23,592 bases of DNA, taken from a virus. Under the pieces are notes generated by a model that saw nothing but the letters and a program-made list of their open reading frames with translations, was not told the DNA's origin and searched no databases. Below, piece after piece: positions 1 to 7,550 of the stretch (positions are counted from its first letter, which is position 1; each line of letters opens with the position of its first letter). The position numbers were made by a program, and so were the translations under genes. Location: the IMG/VR virus record IMGVR_UViG_3300009149_004118, positions 1 through 23,592 of that record. The stretch is one strand, 5' to 3'.

Positions 1-45
1 CAAATTAAATTTGAGTTTTATGAAAGTTATCCTGATGAGGACTAG
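1..45 (+). CDS. 3' end of an unidentified gene (partial)
   Basis: The first 45 bases are open in frame 1 and encode QIKFEFYESYPDED followed by TAG at 43-45. The gene starts outside the window. The stop overlaps the last codons of the clamp-loader gene on the opposite strand by four bases, the same kind of tight convergent overlap seen at 5884-5887, which favours a real coding end. Fourteen residues, acidic at the C-terminus, are too few to assign a function. Confidence 0.45.
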   Translation, partial: QIKFEFYESYPDED

Positions 46-1001
46 TTTAGTATATCTCTCAACTTACCAATAATAGTCATTCCTAATACAATTGGATCTG
101 TATTTGTTTCTAACTTAGAAGAATAATCTGCGATTATATAATTACACTCAAATAGTTTATCAACATTTTTACCCTGCTCCATAGACCATTGAATAAATGG
201 AGATCCTAATACTTTAATCATTCCATCTATTTTTTCCGCTCCAAACATATTCATTAAGAAGTGATATATCTCATCATAAGTCATTGATGTATCATAGATA
301 GTTTTATATAAATCTAACCGAACTTTATTAGAAACATTTGATGATGATGTTGATTCTCCAGTTTTTATGTGTGTTTCAACATCAACCATTATTTCCCTGA
401 AATCTGGAAATTTCTTATTGATAATAGTAACCAAACTTTCTTTTGGGATTTCTTCTTCCTCTTTTGGTAAGATTGTATTGGTTATCCTTTTGTATATCTC
501 TTGTTTAAGATATTTTTCTTCTTCTAAATTTTCACAATCAAAATTTATACGAGGTATTCTTGATTTAATACCACCATCAATCTTATTTAGATGGTTTGTT
601 GTTATTATAAATCTAACAGTTTTACTATATTTCTCTATGAATGCTTTAAAGGCATCTTGGAATTGAGCTGAAACTCTTTCGAATTCATCTAAGAATATGT
701 ATTTATATTCTGATTCTGTTTCCATCATTGGTGAAAACTTACAAAAATCTTCAATTTCACTTCTAAGAATATCAATTGATGTGTAAAGTGAACTGTTTAT
801 TTCTAAGAATGGTTTATCCTTTGTGTATTTACCAACCAATATTCTAGCCAAACTAGTTTTACCCGTTCCGTAATTTCCATGAAAAATATAATTCCCATCT
901 ATTCCATTTTCAAAATGTTTCCTGATTCTGGGTAGTAAGATTACATCATCCATAGTCTTTGGACGCCACTTTTCCCATAATAATAATTTATTTACGCTCA
1001 T
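42..1001 (-). CDS. 44: Sliding-clamp loader ATPase subunit (T4 gp44-like)
   Basis: This is an AAA+ ATPase of the DNA-polymerase clamp-loader type, which opens the sliding clamp and loads it on primed DNA during phage replication. At 319 residues it has the length of T4 gp44. The N-terminus has the typical WEKWRP (9-14). Walker A is GNYGTGKT (42-49), Walker B IFLDEFE (102-108), sensor 1 TTN (134-136), and the arginine-finger region SRIPRINF starts near 147, with Ile replacing the Cys of the classical SRC motif. KKFPDFR in the lid region also matches gp44. The start ATG at 999-1001 fits the conserved N-terminus. It is transcribed away from the late structural genes, as expected for a replication gene. 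The small subunit (gp62) and the clamp (gp45) are not in the window. Confidence 0.93.
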   Translation of the reverse strand: MSVNKLLLWEKWRPKTMDDVILLPRIRKHFENGIDGNYIFHGNYGTGKTSLARILVGKYTKDKPFLEINSSLYTSIDILRSEIEDFCKFSPMMETESEYKYIFLDEFERVSAQFQDAFKAFIEKYSKTVRFIITTNHLNKIDGGIKSRIPRINFDCENLEEEKYLKQEIYKRITNTILPKEEEEIPKESLVTIINKKFPDFREIMVDVETHIKTGESTSSSNVSNKVRLDLYKTIYDTSMTYDEIYHFLMNMFGAEKIDGMIKVLGSPFIQWSMEQGKNVDKLFECNYIIADYSSKLETNTDPIVLGMTIIGKLRDILN

Positions 1002-1050
1002 ATCATGTATATTGATATTTTATAATAAGTTTTGGAGAAGATTTACTTTT

Positions 1051-1058
1051 TATATATA
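1051..1058 (+). promoter_or_regulatory. Putative late promoter box TATATATA
   Basis: TATATATA followed by CA sits five bases before the first ATG (1064) of the gp15-like gene and 26 bases before the alternative ATG (1085). The same octamer recurs before many genes in this window and resembles the T4 late promoter TATAAATA. The octamer is palindromic, so it could also serve the clamp-loader gene on the other strand, whose start is about 49 bases away. Confidence 0.5.
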
Positions 1059-1063
1059 CATCT

Positions 1064-2050
1064 ATGATAGGTGAAAGATTTAATATGGAGGATGTTTTCT
1101 TCCGAGATTTAACAGTTTGTGTATTGGATACCTTAGAAGGTCAAATACGTTGGATTAACAGATTTTCATCGGGTGATGTTCATGTGGAAGTACCTTTTTA
1201 TTACTCATTAACGGGTGATGAGAGGTTTTTATTAGATACATTTCAAGATGATGTAGTTTCTGAAAATAGATTTGTTGAGTTAAACACTGATATTATACCA
1301 AGGGGTCATATAACTATGACTGGTTTTAATATAAATTCTGATGAGTTTTCTAATCCAAATGTTTGGTTGAGAATGGTTGTTGAGAATGAGGTTGAGATAA
1401 GAAAGATTTTAGCTAAAGTTAGAGCGGTTCCTATTACAGTTAATTATGACTTGGAAATATTACTTTCTAGTGAGGTTGATACATTCAAATGTAGTCAAGC
1501 TATAATGGATACTTTGTGGTTATATAAGTTCATGTATTTTGAGCATAACTTTATGAATATAGATGCTGTTATATTGATGCCTGATGGTAATTCAATTGAG
1601 ATGGCTCGTGAAAAGAATATGTCTTCTGATAATAGTATTAAAATGAAGGTATCATTTGAGGTACAAACATATTATCCCGCTTTTAGAAAAGATAGAGTTA
1701 CTGATACCGGATATCCTAGAACTTATGGTGATGGTATGACAGATTTGAATGGTCATTCGGTAAATGGTGGATTTTCAGAGGGATTCAACTCACCATATGA
1801 TTATATAGGTGGTCAAGATCCAAATATTAATCCAGGTGATCCTGGATATGGTCAAACTGGTAGTTTCCATAGTAGCCAATCAACTGTTGGTGGTGCCAAT
1901 TTCGGAGCAGATGATTATTATCAAGTTTCACCAAAGAGAACTCGATGGTTCAATAATATATTAAAAGCTAGACAAAAATCATCTATACCGATAAACAACC
2001 CAAATTCACAAGATCCAAATAACGGAAATGACGGAAATGTAGGTAATTAA
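1064..2050 (+). CDS. 15: Probable tail terminator / sheath stabiliser (T4 gp15-like)
   Basis: The protein has up to 328 residues. Its first ~210 residues follow the pattern of T4-like gp15, which caps the tail tube and sheath and joins the tail to the neck. Recalled shared features are a VPFYYSLTGDERFLLD segment (compare VPIAYGPKEKFLAR in cyanophage relatives), a PRGHITMTGFNI strand, VPITVNYDLEILLSSEVDTF before a helix, and a closing VSFEVQTYYPAF strand. This is a recalled family match, not a computed alignment. The last ~110 residues are rich in Gly, Asn, Ser and Pro and look disordered. Two starts are possible: ATG 1064 lies right behind the TATATATA box and would give a nearly leaderless message, while ATG 1085 (MEDVFFRD) leaves a 26-base leader and matches the family start better. 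Other connector proteins are an alternative. Confidence 0.55.
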   Translation: MIGERFNMEDVFFRDLTVCVLDTLEGQIRWINRFSSGDVHVEVPFYYSLTGDERFLLDTFQDDVVSENRFVELNTDIIPRGHITMTGFNINSDEFSNPNVWLRMVVENEVEIRKILAKVRAVPITVNYDLEILLSSEVDTFKCSQAIMDTLWLYKFMYFEHNFMNIDAVILMPDGNSIEMAREKNMSSDNSIKMKVSFEVQTYYPAFRKDRVTDTGYPRTYGDGMTDLNGHSVNGGFSEGFNSPYDYIGGQDPNINPGDPGYGQTGSFHSSQSTVGGANFGADDYYQVSPKRTRWFNNILKARQKSSIPINNPNSQDPNNGNDGNVGN

Positions 2051-2092
2051 AAGAATAAACGAAAATGGTAAAAAATGACTTTTTACTATTAA

Positions 2093-2100
2093 TATATAAT
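2093..2100 (+). promoter_or_regulatory. Possible late promoter box (TATATAAT)
   Basis: TATATAAT lies in the 82-base gap before the 2133 gene, about 32 bases upstream of its ATG, followed by an A-rich leader. It is a weaker match to the recurring TATATATA box than the others. Confidence 0.3.
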
Positions 2101-2132
2101 ATAAGTTTGAAAAAAAAATAATATTTTAAAGT

Positions 2133-3416
2133 ATGAAGAATCTTAAACTCGAATTGTTTAACTTCAAGAAAAATCTTTCACTTGATCAAGAGGATGTTGC
2201 AATTATTATAGAAGGGCATATGAATGCTTGTAATGAGCACGCTGAGAAAGCTATTATAAATTCTCTTAATGAGAAGTTAAAAGCTTATACGTATGATGGT
2301 AGTGTGAAAGGTCTGTTAGAGAGTTTAAACGATGATATGTCGAACCATGAACTAATTTATGAGTTAAAAAGCTTATATAATGTTCTTAACACAAAAAATC
2401 AAGGAGAGCTTTATAGACAACCTATTAATGTTCTTCTACAAACAATTAACTTAGAATCTGATCAAGATAGAATGTCAAAGGTTTTGAATGAATTAGCTAT
2501 TTATGACTGGGTTCCAGAAATAAAAGTTTTTGTTCATAACTTAACAAAGTCACCAGAGCAAAGAACTAACTTATTAAGTGGTGGTTCGGGTGAATCAGTA
2601 TTCACTATTGTTGAGGCTGTTGAAGATGGTCATGTTGCTTTAATTAAAGATTCTTGGTTCTTACTTACAGAAAATGTTATTGAAAAAACTCTTTTAGAAA
2701 ATCACGTTAAAAATGAAGAAGATTTAAAAAGCCTTAGAATGATCGAATCAGCTATGAAGTTTGCTACTATAAACGAAGATAGAGTTAATTTTAGAGTATC
2801 TGAATATTTAACAATCGGTCTTTCGGTTGGTAAAAAAGGTGGTATCTTTATTAATGATGATGAATTAAACGAAGAAACTACATTAGAAAGTCTTTTCTCA
2901 TCTCCAATTGTTCCTATCGTGAACAAAAACTTTTATCCAATTTTACTTGAGGTATCTCAGAATATGGATAAGTTTGTTGAATTGGATGTTGTTAAAAAGA
3001 TTAATAACTTAATTAACCCTTACTTAGAATGTTTCGCATTCAATTATAAGAATACTACATTCTTATATAGATGTGATGAAAGATATGGTAATTCATTCTT
3101 TAAATATGAATCAGCTATTGAATTAGTTAATGAAGTAAGAAATGAACTTAATTATGACTTAACTTATTTTTATGAAAATAAATTAGATAGTGAGTTAATC
3201 GTTAAGAGAAAACTTGAAGATAAAGAAAGAGAAATCACTCTTAAATTAGAGGATGTAAATTTCAATATTGAAAAAGTTAAAGGTTCTATCCAAATGATTG
3301 GTGAATCAGAAGTTTTATCAACAGCTCTTGCTAACCTTGAGAAAAGAAAAACAAATCTTGATGGTGAATTATTGGGTGTTAAAGAACTTCAATACAAAGA
3401 AGTAACTAAACTTTAA
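2133..3416 (+). CDS. Unknown protein, probable virion component, C-terminal coiled coil
   Basis: I do not recognise this 427-residue protein. It is soluble-looking, rich in Glu, Asn, Leu and Lys, with no signal peptide or membrane segment. A short Gly/Ser patch (LLSGGSGES, about residues 148-156) separates an N-terminal helical part from a middle domain with mixed strands. Residues 355-427 (KLEDKEREITLKLEDVNFNIEKV...) have heptad-like spacing and should form a coiled coil. The gene stands alone between the gp15-like gene and a strong terminator at 3433-3464. An A-rich leader (aaaaaaaaataatattttaaagt) precedes the ATG, and there is no Shine-Dalgarno site. Position after a tail gene and before the late sigma factor suggests a late structural or assembly role, which is inference only. 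Confidence 0.85.
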   Translation: MKNLKLELFNFKKNLSLDQEDVAIIIEGHMNACNEHAEKAIINSLNEKLKAYTYDGSVKGLLESLNDDMSNHELIYELKSLYNVLNTKNQGELYRQPINVLLQTINLESDQDRMSKVLNELAIYDWVPEIKVFVHNLTKSPEQRTNLLSGGSGESVFTIVEAVEDGHVALIKDSWFLLTENVIEKTLLENHVKNEEDLKSLRMIESAMKFATINEDRVNFRVSEYLTIGLSVGKKGGIFINDDELNEETTLESLFSSPIVPIVNKNFYPILLEVSQNMDKFVELDVVKKINNLINPYLECFAFNYKNTTFLYRCDERYGNSFFKYESAIELVNEVRNELNYDLTYFYENKLDSELIVKRKLEDKEREITLKLEDVNFNIEKVKGSIQMIGESEVLSTALANLEKRKTNLDGELLGVKELQYKEVTKL

Positions 3417-3432
3417 TAAAAATTTTATAATA

Positions 3433-3464
3433 AAAAAATCCTCAAAGAAATTTGAGGATTTTTT
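3433..3464 (+). terminator. Rho-independent terminator
   Basis: A perfect 8-bp stem TCCTCAAA/TTTGAGGA with a GAAA tetraloop is flanked by an A run upstream and a T run downstream, 17 bases after the stop of the 2133 gene. The A and T flanks extend the pairing and would let it act on both strands. Confidence 0.9.
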
Positions 3465-3547
3465 GTTTGTTTAAACTTTTCATGATTTATGTCTATAACA
3501 TGAAAGCATGAAAGAACTGAGGTTCTATAAAAAATAAATGCTAAACT

Positions 3548-3913
3548 ATGTACTTAAATAATAAAGATCTTTATGTAGAGATTATCGTATCAAAAGCCCA
3601 GGGAAGATTAACAAGACCAGCTGAGAAAATGTTAGAGCTCCTAGCAAAGAAAACAATCAAAAAAATGAGATATTATTCAAATGATGATAAGATGGATTGT
3701 TATCAAAGTGGATTACTTGATATGTTCCAGAATTGGTTCAATTTTAATGAAGAAAAGTCGGTTAATGCCTTCGCTTACTTCACTGAGGTCTTCAAGAGAG
3801 GTATTGCAAAGGGATATAACGAACTCTATAAGAAAAAGGGTGATAACGAACATAAAATAAAATTAATCTCAATAGAGGGTTCTAATGATGGACAAGGAAT
3901 ACATTCACTTTAA
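3548..3913 (+). CDS. 55: Late-transcription sigma factor (T4 gp55-like)
   Basis: The 121-residue protein resembles T4 gp55, the sigma-like subunit that directs host RNA polymerase to late promoters. The N-terminus YLNNKDLYVEII matches YVNNKELLQAII of gp55. The following region (DKMDCYQSGLLDMFQNWFNFNEEKSVNAFAYFTEVFKRGI) corresponds to the sigma region 2-like core with the pattern D-x-I/L-x(n)-NFDE-x-K-x-x-NAFAYFT. It is shorter than gp55 (185 residues): the C-terminus stops at GIHSL, and the hydrophobic clamp-binding tail of gp55 (SLDFLYE) is not seen. The gene is followed without a gap by a 45-residue ORF (TAATG overlap). The many TATATATA boxes in this window are good candidates for the promoter it reads. 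The assignment is by motif recall, supported by those boxes. Confidence 0.8.
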   Translation: MYLNNKDLYVEIIVSKAQGRLTRPAEKMLELLAKKTIKKMRYYSNDDKMDCYQSGLLDMFQNWFNFNEEKSVNAFAYFTEVFKRGIAKGYNELYKKKGDNEHKIKLISIEGSNDGQGIHSL

Positions 3914-4050
3914 TGATACAAACATTCACTTATAATTTAGTTTCTGATCCTGGATTCAAGACATCTACAATAACATCGGTTGTTGATTATCCTAGAAATC
4001 AAATAAGAAAACGTAAAATAAATAAGATACTAAAAAACCCACTCAAATAA
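3913..4050 (+). CDS. 45-residue basic microprotein coupled to the late sigma factor
   Basis: The stop of the gp55-like gene and this ATG overlap as TAATG at 3911-3915, a strong sign of translational coupling. The product starts MIQTFTYNLVSDPGF and ends in a very basic stretch (RNQIRKRKINKILKNPLK). Its TAA (4048-4050) lies in the loop of the following terminator hairpin. No known family is recognised. A role as an RNA-polymerase or DNA-binding partner of the sigma factor, in the way gp33 assists gp55 in T4, is possible but there is no sequence resemblance to gp33. Confidence 0.55.
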   Translation: MIQTFTYNLVSDPGFKTSTITSVVDYPRNQIRKRKINKILKNPLK

Positions 4051-4065
4051 ATGAGTGGGTTTTTT
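4032..4065. terminator. Bidirectional rho-independent terminator
   Basis: CCCACTCA pairs with TGAGTGGG across a six-base loop, flanked by six A on the left and six T on the right. It ends the gp55-like/microprotein unit on the + strand. Because of the A run it can also end the glutamine synthetase transcript arriving from the other strand. Confidence 0.9.
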
Positions 4066-4083
4066 TATAAATTTTAGTTATAT

Positions 4084-5172
4084 TTATACCGAAACTGATA
4101 CTTCGCTAAATACTGTTTCTAACATTCTTTCAGTGACTTGGTATGGGTCACAATTTGAAGCTGGTCTTCTATCCTCAAAATAACCTTTCTTATCAACAAT
4201 TGATTGTGCTGGTATTCTGATACTTGTGTCTCTTGTGCTATATCCGTGTGTGAATTCGTGAATTGTTGATGTTTCATGCTCACCAGTCATTCTTTTATCA
4301 TTCTCTAGTCCATATACTAACATATGTTCTTTGTGAGTTTCTTTTAATTTCATAACAGCCTCATCTATTAATGATAATCCACCTTCTTCTCTCATTTCCT
4401 TTGTTGAGAAATTAACATGACATCCTGACCCGTTCCAATCACCACTCATAGGTTTTGGGTGTAGTGATACAATAACATTATATTTTTCAGCAACTCTTTC
4501 TAACAAGTATCTAGATACCCACATTTGATCACATCCATTTAGTGGTGTTACGGGTCCAATTTGATATTCCCATTGACCTAACATAACTTCTGCGTTTATT
4601 CCCGATATATCTAATCCAATCTCCATACACATATTCATATGTTCTTCGACTATATCTCTACCAATAACACTATCAGAACCTATCCCACAATAATAATCTC
4701 CTTGTTCTCTTGGCTCCCCTTTTTCGAATCCTAGTGGTAAAGCTCCGTTTAACCCAAATGGATTTCTATCTTTTCTTGTTAATGTATATTCTTGTTCCCA
4801 TCCGAACCAAGGTAATTCATCCTTATTTAGTGATTCATCTATACTTAATTCTTTTACTTTTTGTTCGAGTGTACTTCTGTGATTGCTTTCGTGATTACTA
4901 CCATCTGGGTTTAATACCTCACAAAATACTAATTTGTTTTTACCACCTCTGAGTGGGTCATTTGTTATAAAAACTGGGTTTAGTAAGCAATCTGTATTCT
5001 TACCCTTTCCTGCTTCTGCTTGTTTTGTTGAGCTTCCATCGAATGACCAAGTAGAGTAGTCTTCTTTTTCGAAGGAATCTTTCATTTTAATTACTTTAGT
5101 TTTACTTCTTAGTCGTTGAGGATTTGACCCATCTAACCAGATATATTCCAATTTAAGATTTTGCATTTGCAT
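4084..5172 (-). CDS. glnA: Glutamine synthetase, type II (eukaryotic-like) family
   Basis: A full-length glutamine synthetase (362 residues) that makes glutamine from glutamate, ammonia and ATP. The N-terminal beta-grasp part carries the SFDGSST motif (43-49). The catalytic domain has WFGWEQEYT (122-130) with metal-binding Glu, GINAEVMLGQWEYQIGP (191-207), the NGSGCHVNFST motif (247-257) with the substrate His, SIRIP (317-321) and EDRRPASNCDPY (333-344). Length and motifs fit the type II family found in eukaryotes and some bacteria including Bacteroidota, not the ~470-residue type I enzyme. All key residues I can check are present, so it should be active. It stands alone on the minus strand between phage genes and is an auxiliary metabolic gene, plausibly acquired from a host. 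Met1 or Met3 may be the start. Confidence 0.96.
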   Translation of the reverse strand: MQMQNLKLEYIWLDGSNPQRLRSKTKVIKMKDSFEKEDYSTWSFDGSSTKQAEAGKGKNTDCLLNPVFITNDPLRGGKNKLVFCEVLNPDGSNHESNHRSTLEQKVKELSIDESLNKDELPWFGWEQEYTLTRKDRNPFGLNGALPLGFEKGEPREQGDYYCGIGSDSVIGRDIVEEHMNMCMEIGLDISGINAEVMLGQWEYQIGPVTPLNGCDQMWVSRYLLERVAEKYNVIVSLHPKPMSGDWNGSGCHVNFSTKEMREEGGLSLIDEAVMKLKETHKEHMLVYGLENDKRMTGEHETSTIHEFTHGYSTRDTSIRIPAQSIVDKKGYFEDRRPASNCDPYQVTERMLETVFSEVSVSV

Positions 5173-5256
5173 AAAAATAGTTTTGTTTTTCTTTTTTACT
5201 ATTTTTTTAAACTTTGTTTACTTATTTACATAAAAAACACGTATTAAAATTTAATT

Positions 5257-5553
5257 ATGAACAAAGTTATTTTACAACTCTGGGAAGAATCCGAGAGAGG
5301 TTGGGGTACTAGACCCGATGGTTGTTCGATACATATCGACTTAGACCAACATAAAAAATATATCACCGAATCATATAAAGATAGAGGTGATGATGTACCA
5401 GATACTTATGAAAGGGTGGTTGGTGATGCTATCGAAGCTTTTGTTGATGATAGATTATTGTTTATAATAGAAAAAGAGAAAAGTGTTAGATTATTTGAGA
5501 ATGAATTGAATAATCTTATAAACATGGAAGAAATTATAGTAAAGCGTGATTAA
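5257..5553 (+). CDS. Conserved-looking small acidic protein, function unknown
   Basis: A 98-residue soluble protein beginning MNKVILQLWEESERGWGTRPDGCSIH. The aromatic/Gly-rich start and the IDLDQHKKYI segment look like a conserved fold, and I have an impression of similar small proteins in other bacteria and phages, but I cannot name a function. It is divergent from glutamine synthetase across an 84-base AT-rich gap with no clear TATATATA box. The start is preceded by an A/T-rich leader. Its last eight bases overlap the next gene, so the two are probably co-translated. Confidence 0.75.
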   Translation: MNKVILQLWEESERGWGTRPDGCSIHIDLDQHKKYITESYKDRGDDVPDTYERVVGDAIEAFVDDRLLFIIEKEKSVRLFENELNNLINMEEIIVKRD

Positions 5554-5887
5554 TATATTCTACATATCGTCTTTTGTATTCATTCTTATGAATGTTTATT
5601 ATGTTTTTAAGAAAAATCAATTAGATAAGCGTTTCAAGGAAAGAGATATAATGGGTATTTCTAAAATGGATTTGGTATATTATTTCACCAAAGTATTATA
5701 TTGGATTTGGATACCAATTGGGTTATTCTCGAACCAATCAGAAATTTTTTGGGTTTTGTTTGTATTAGGTTTTTTGAAATTTCCTATTTATCACTTAAAT
5801 AAGAATATTTTTAGAATCTATAATGATGTATATCCTATTTTGTGTATATCAGCACTGATTACTATTTTTGTTTATTGGTTAACTTAA
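5546..5887 (+). CDS. Small integral membrane protein, function unknown
   Basis: A 113-residue hydrophobic protein that would start with GTG at 5546, overlapping the end of the previous gene by eight bases. Three or four membrane segments are visible: residues about 3-20 (IFYISSFVFILMNVYYVF), 45-62 (YYFTKVLYWIWIPIGLF), 67-84 (IFWVLFVLGFLKFPIYHL) and 95-112. A basic loop (KKNQLDKRFKERD) follows the first segment and suggests it faces the cytoplasm. It could act at the host inner membrane, for example in lysis timing or superinfection exclusion, but nothing in the sequence proves this. Its stop overlaps the convergent gp4-like gene by four bases. Confidence 0.7.
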   Translation: MINIFYISSFVFILMNVYYVFKKNQLDKRFKERDIMGISKMDLVYYFTKVLYWIWIPIGLFSNQSEIFWVLFVLGFLKFPIYHLNKNIFRIYNDVYPILCISALITIFVYWLT

Positions 5888-6411
5888 ACGCTAAACATCT
5901 TTAGGTGATCTTCTGTTATAATAATAAACTCATAACCTTTTTTATTACACCAATTTATCATAGTTTCCCATTTATTCTTATTCTTATAAGCCATTTTTAA
6001 GTCATACTCGAAGTTTTTTAACTTCTTAGTTCCCTTTTCTGGTACACTTAGCTTACCCTCATTAAGAGCAATCACCATATTATATTCCTTTTTTGGTTTA
6101 ACTTCAACAACAACCTGTTTCAAAACACCATCTGGTGTTCTCATCTCGTAATAAAAATCAACATAGTAGGTATGTTTTTTAACTTTAGCATCGCCATTTT
6201 CAAAATGTGTCATTTGATAGGGTATGTTTAGACACTCAGCTCCCCATTTTGTTACTTGTTCGTTCATATCTAACCAAAACATAATCTTCTTTTCCCAAGA
6301 ACTTCTATAATAAAGTCCACGTTCAGCATTTAACTTAATTACTTTGTCTTTGTTTTTAGGTATAAAATTACCCCCGTGATATTTTGAATTATTTGGTTTA
6401 GAGTTTAACAT
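5884..6411 (-). CDS. 4: Head-completion nuclease (T4 gp4-like)
   Basis: A 175-residue protein of the T4 gp4 (gp50/65) type, which finishes DNA-filled heads before tail joining and has a PD-(D/E)XK nuclease-like core. Visible signatures are GGNFIPKNKDKVIK near the N-terminus, RSSWEKKIMFWLD (36-48), WGAECLNIPYQ, YVDFYYEM with the core Asp at 85, and VVVEVKPKKEY (101-110) carrying the E-x-K of the active site. Length is close to the family norm. It points away from the 6455 gene and both may share the TATATATA box at 6431-6438. It is on the minus strand although it is a morphogenesis gene, so a late promoter must read leftward here. Confidence 0.88.
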   Translation of the reverse strand: MLNSKPNNSKYHGGNFIPKNKDKVIKLNAERGLYYRSSWEKKIMFWLDMNEQVTKWGAECLNIPYQMTHFENGDAKVKKHTYYVDFYYEMRTPDGVLKQVVVEVKPKKEYNMVIALNEGKLSVPEKGTKKLKNFEYDLKMAYKNKNKWETMINWCNKKGYEFIIITEDHLKMFSV

Positions 6412-6430
6412 TATGATTATTACTTTTTTT

Positions 6431-6438
6431 TATATATA
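6431..6438. promoter_or_regulatory. Shared palindromic TATATATA box between divergent genes
   Basis: A single TATATATA lies in the 43-base gap between the gp4-like gene (-) and the 6455 gene (+). It ends 16 bases before the + strand ATG and 19 bases before the minus strand ATG. Because the octamer is its own reverse complement, one site could in principle drive both genes. Confidence 0.45.
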
Positions 6439-6454
6439 AAAGAAAAAGTTTTCT

Positions 6455-7168
6455 ATGGCTGAATTGGCAGAAAGAGTTAAAATAAATCTACTAGTTAATG
6501 GGAATGGTATTCCTGACAACTTTAAAAATAATTCTTTATACTTTTATAATAAGTATCAAGAATCATCAAAGGAAATTTTAAGTGTTTCTGTCAGTGATAT
6601 ACAACCTGGTGGGTTTTATAACTTTCATTACCTAGATACTTCTAGTTGGATGCAATTTTCTCCAGTTTTTGTTTCTGATTTTAAGAAATTTTCAAATAAG
6701 ATCATTATATTTGCTATCAACTTTAACTTTATCCCTATCGAAGTTAGAACATTATTATTTGATCAATATATTAGTGAGCAAGATTTCGAAAACGATGCTT
6801 TATTGAAAGTTGATTATAAGGGTGTTTATGATAAATTAAGGGATTTGGGATTTGAATATGCTATGGTAGAGTATGATGTTTCTAGAATTAAATTAGTACA
6901 TAAGATACAGTTAGATTTATTACCTAGATTTTTATACTCACAACATCCTAAGAATGTTTATGACCCAAAAAAGTTAATAGAGATATGGGATGCTAAGATA
7001 TCTAAGAGAGATGATAGACATAAAGAGATGATGATGGCTAGTATTGATGAATTCTTTGATATAAATAGTGAAATATCAGAAAAATATGGTGTTCTTAGAA
7101 ATCACGTTTCTAGAATACGGAATAATATGAAAAAGTTTGGACCAGGTGGTTCAAACTCATGGACTTAA
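6455..7168 (+). CDS. T4-like phage protein of unknown function, probable virion/assembly protein
   Basis: A 237-residue soluble protein. The segment GGFYNFHYLDTSSWMQFSPVFV followed by KIIIFAINFNFIPIEVRTLLFDQYI resembles a family common in T4-like phages in which a strand-rich core (…D..P..ff.. then GlNl.fiP...R..l) is followed by a variable tail; I cannot give it a firm name. The C-terminal third (residues ~185-237) is helical and charged, ending GPGGSNSWT. It lies between the head-completion gene and the portal gene, so a head or neck role is reasonable. The leader is A-rich and lacks a Shine-Dalgarno site. Confidence 0.8.
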   Translation: MAELAERVKINLLVNGNGIPDNFKNNSLYFYNKYQESSKEILSVSVSDIQPGGFYNFHYLDTSSWMQFSPVFVSDFKKFSNKIIIFAINFNFIPIEVRTLLFDQYISEQDFENDALLKVDYKGVYDKLRDLGFEYAMVEYDVSRIKLVHKIQLDLLPRFLYSQHPKNVYDPKKLIEIWDAKISKRDDRHKEMMMASIDEFFDINSEISEKYGVLRNHVSRIRNNMKKFGPGGSNSWT

Positions 7169-7179
7169 AAAAATAAAAT

Positions 7180-7539
7180 ATGTTAAAATTTTTCAAAAAA
7201 CAAAAAGAAGTGTTTGAGGGTATTGATGATACAAAACCTAGAGGTGTTAAATATACGATAGAAAGATTGAGTGAATCTGAATTTGTTTCTATTCAAAAAC
7301 AAAAGGATAGTATGAAAAAACACATTATTGATAAAGTTGATAAAATGGTTTTACAAGAAATATCTGATAGATTGTATGGTCCTCAATCTGAGGATTATGT
7401 TAAAGCATTATTAGAGTTGAATAAATCATTTAAACCAAGAGCTGGTAAATCATTCCATGATTTTTATGAACCTGGTATATCGGATAATGTAAGGGAAAAC
7501 CAGAAAAAAATAAATGAATCAATAAAACACGAGTCTTAA
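7180..7539 (+). CDS. Small charged protein, function unknown
   Basis: A 119-residue Lys/Glu-rich protein starting MLKFFKKQKEVFEG, 11 bases after the previous stop and surely in the same transcript. It is predicted mostly helical (residues 28-75), with a short GKSFHDFYEPG motif near residue 92. There is no membrane segment, signal or recognised domain. Its place just upstream of the portal gene, interrupted only by the homing endonuclease, suggests a head-assembly accessory such as a small core protein, but this is positional inference. Confidence 0.75.
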   Translation: MLKFFKKQKEVFEGIDDTKPRGVKYTIERLSESEFVSIQKQKDSMKKHIIDKVDKMVLQEISDRLYGPQSEDYVKALLELNKSFKPRAGKSFHDFYEPGISDNVRENQKKINESIKHES

Positions 7540-7550
7540 CCTTGCTTTTT

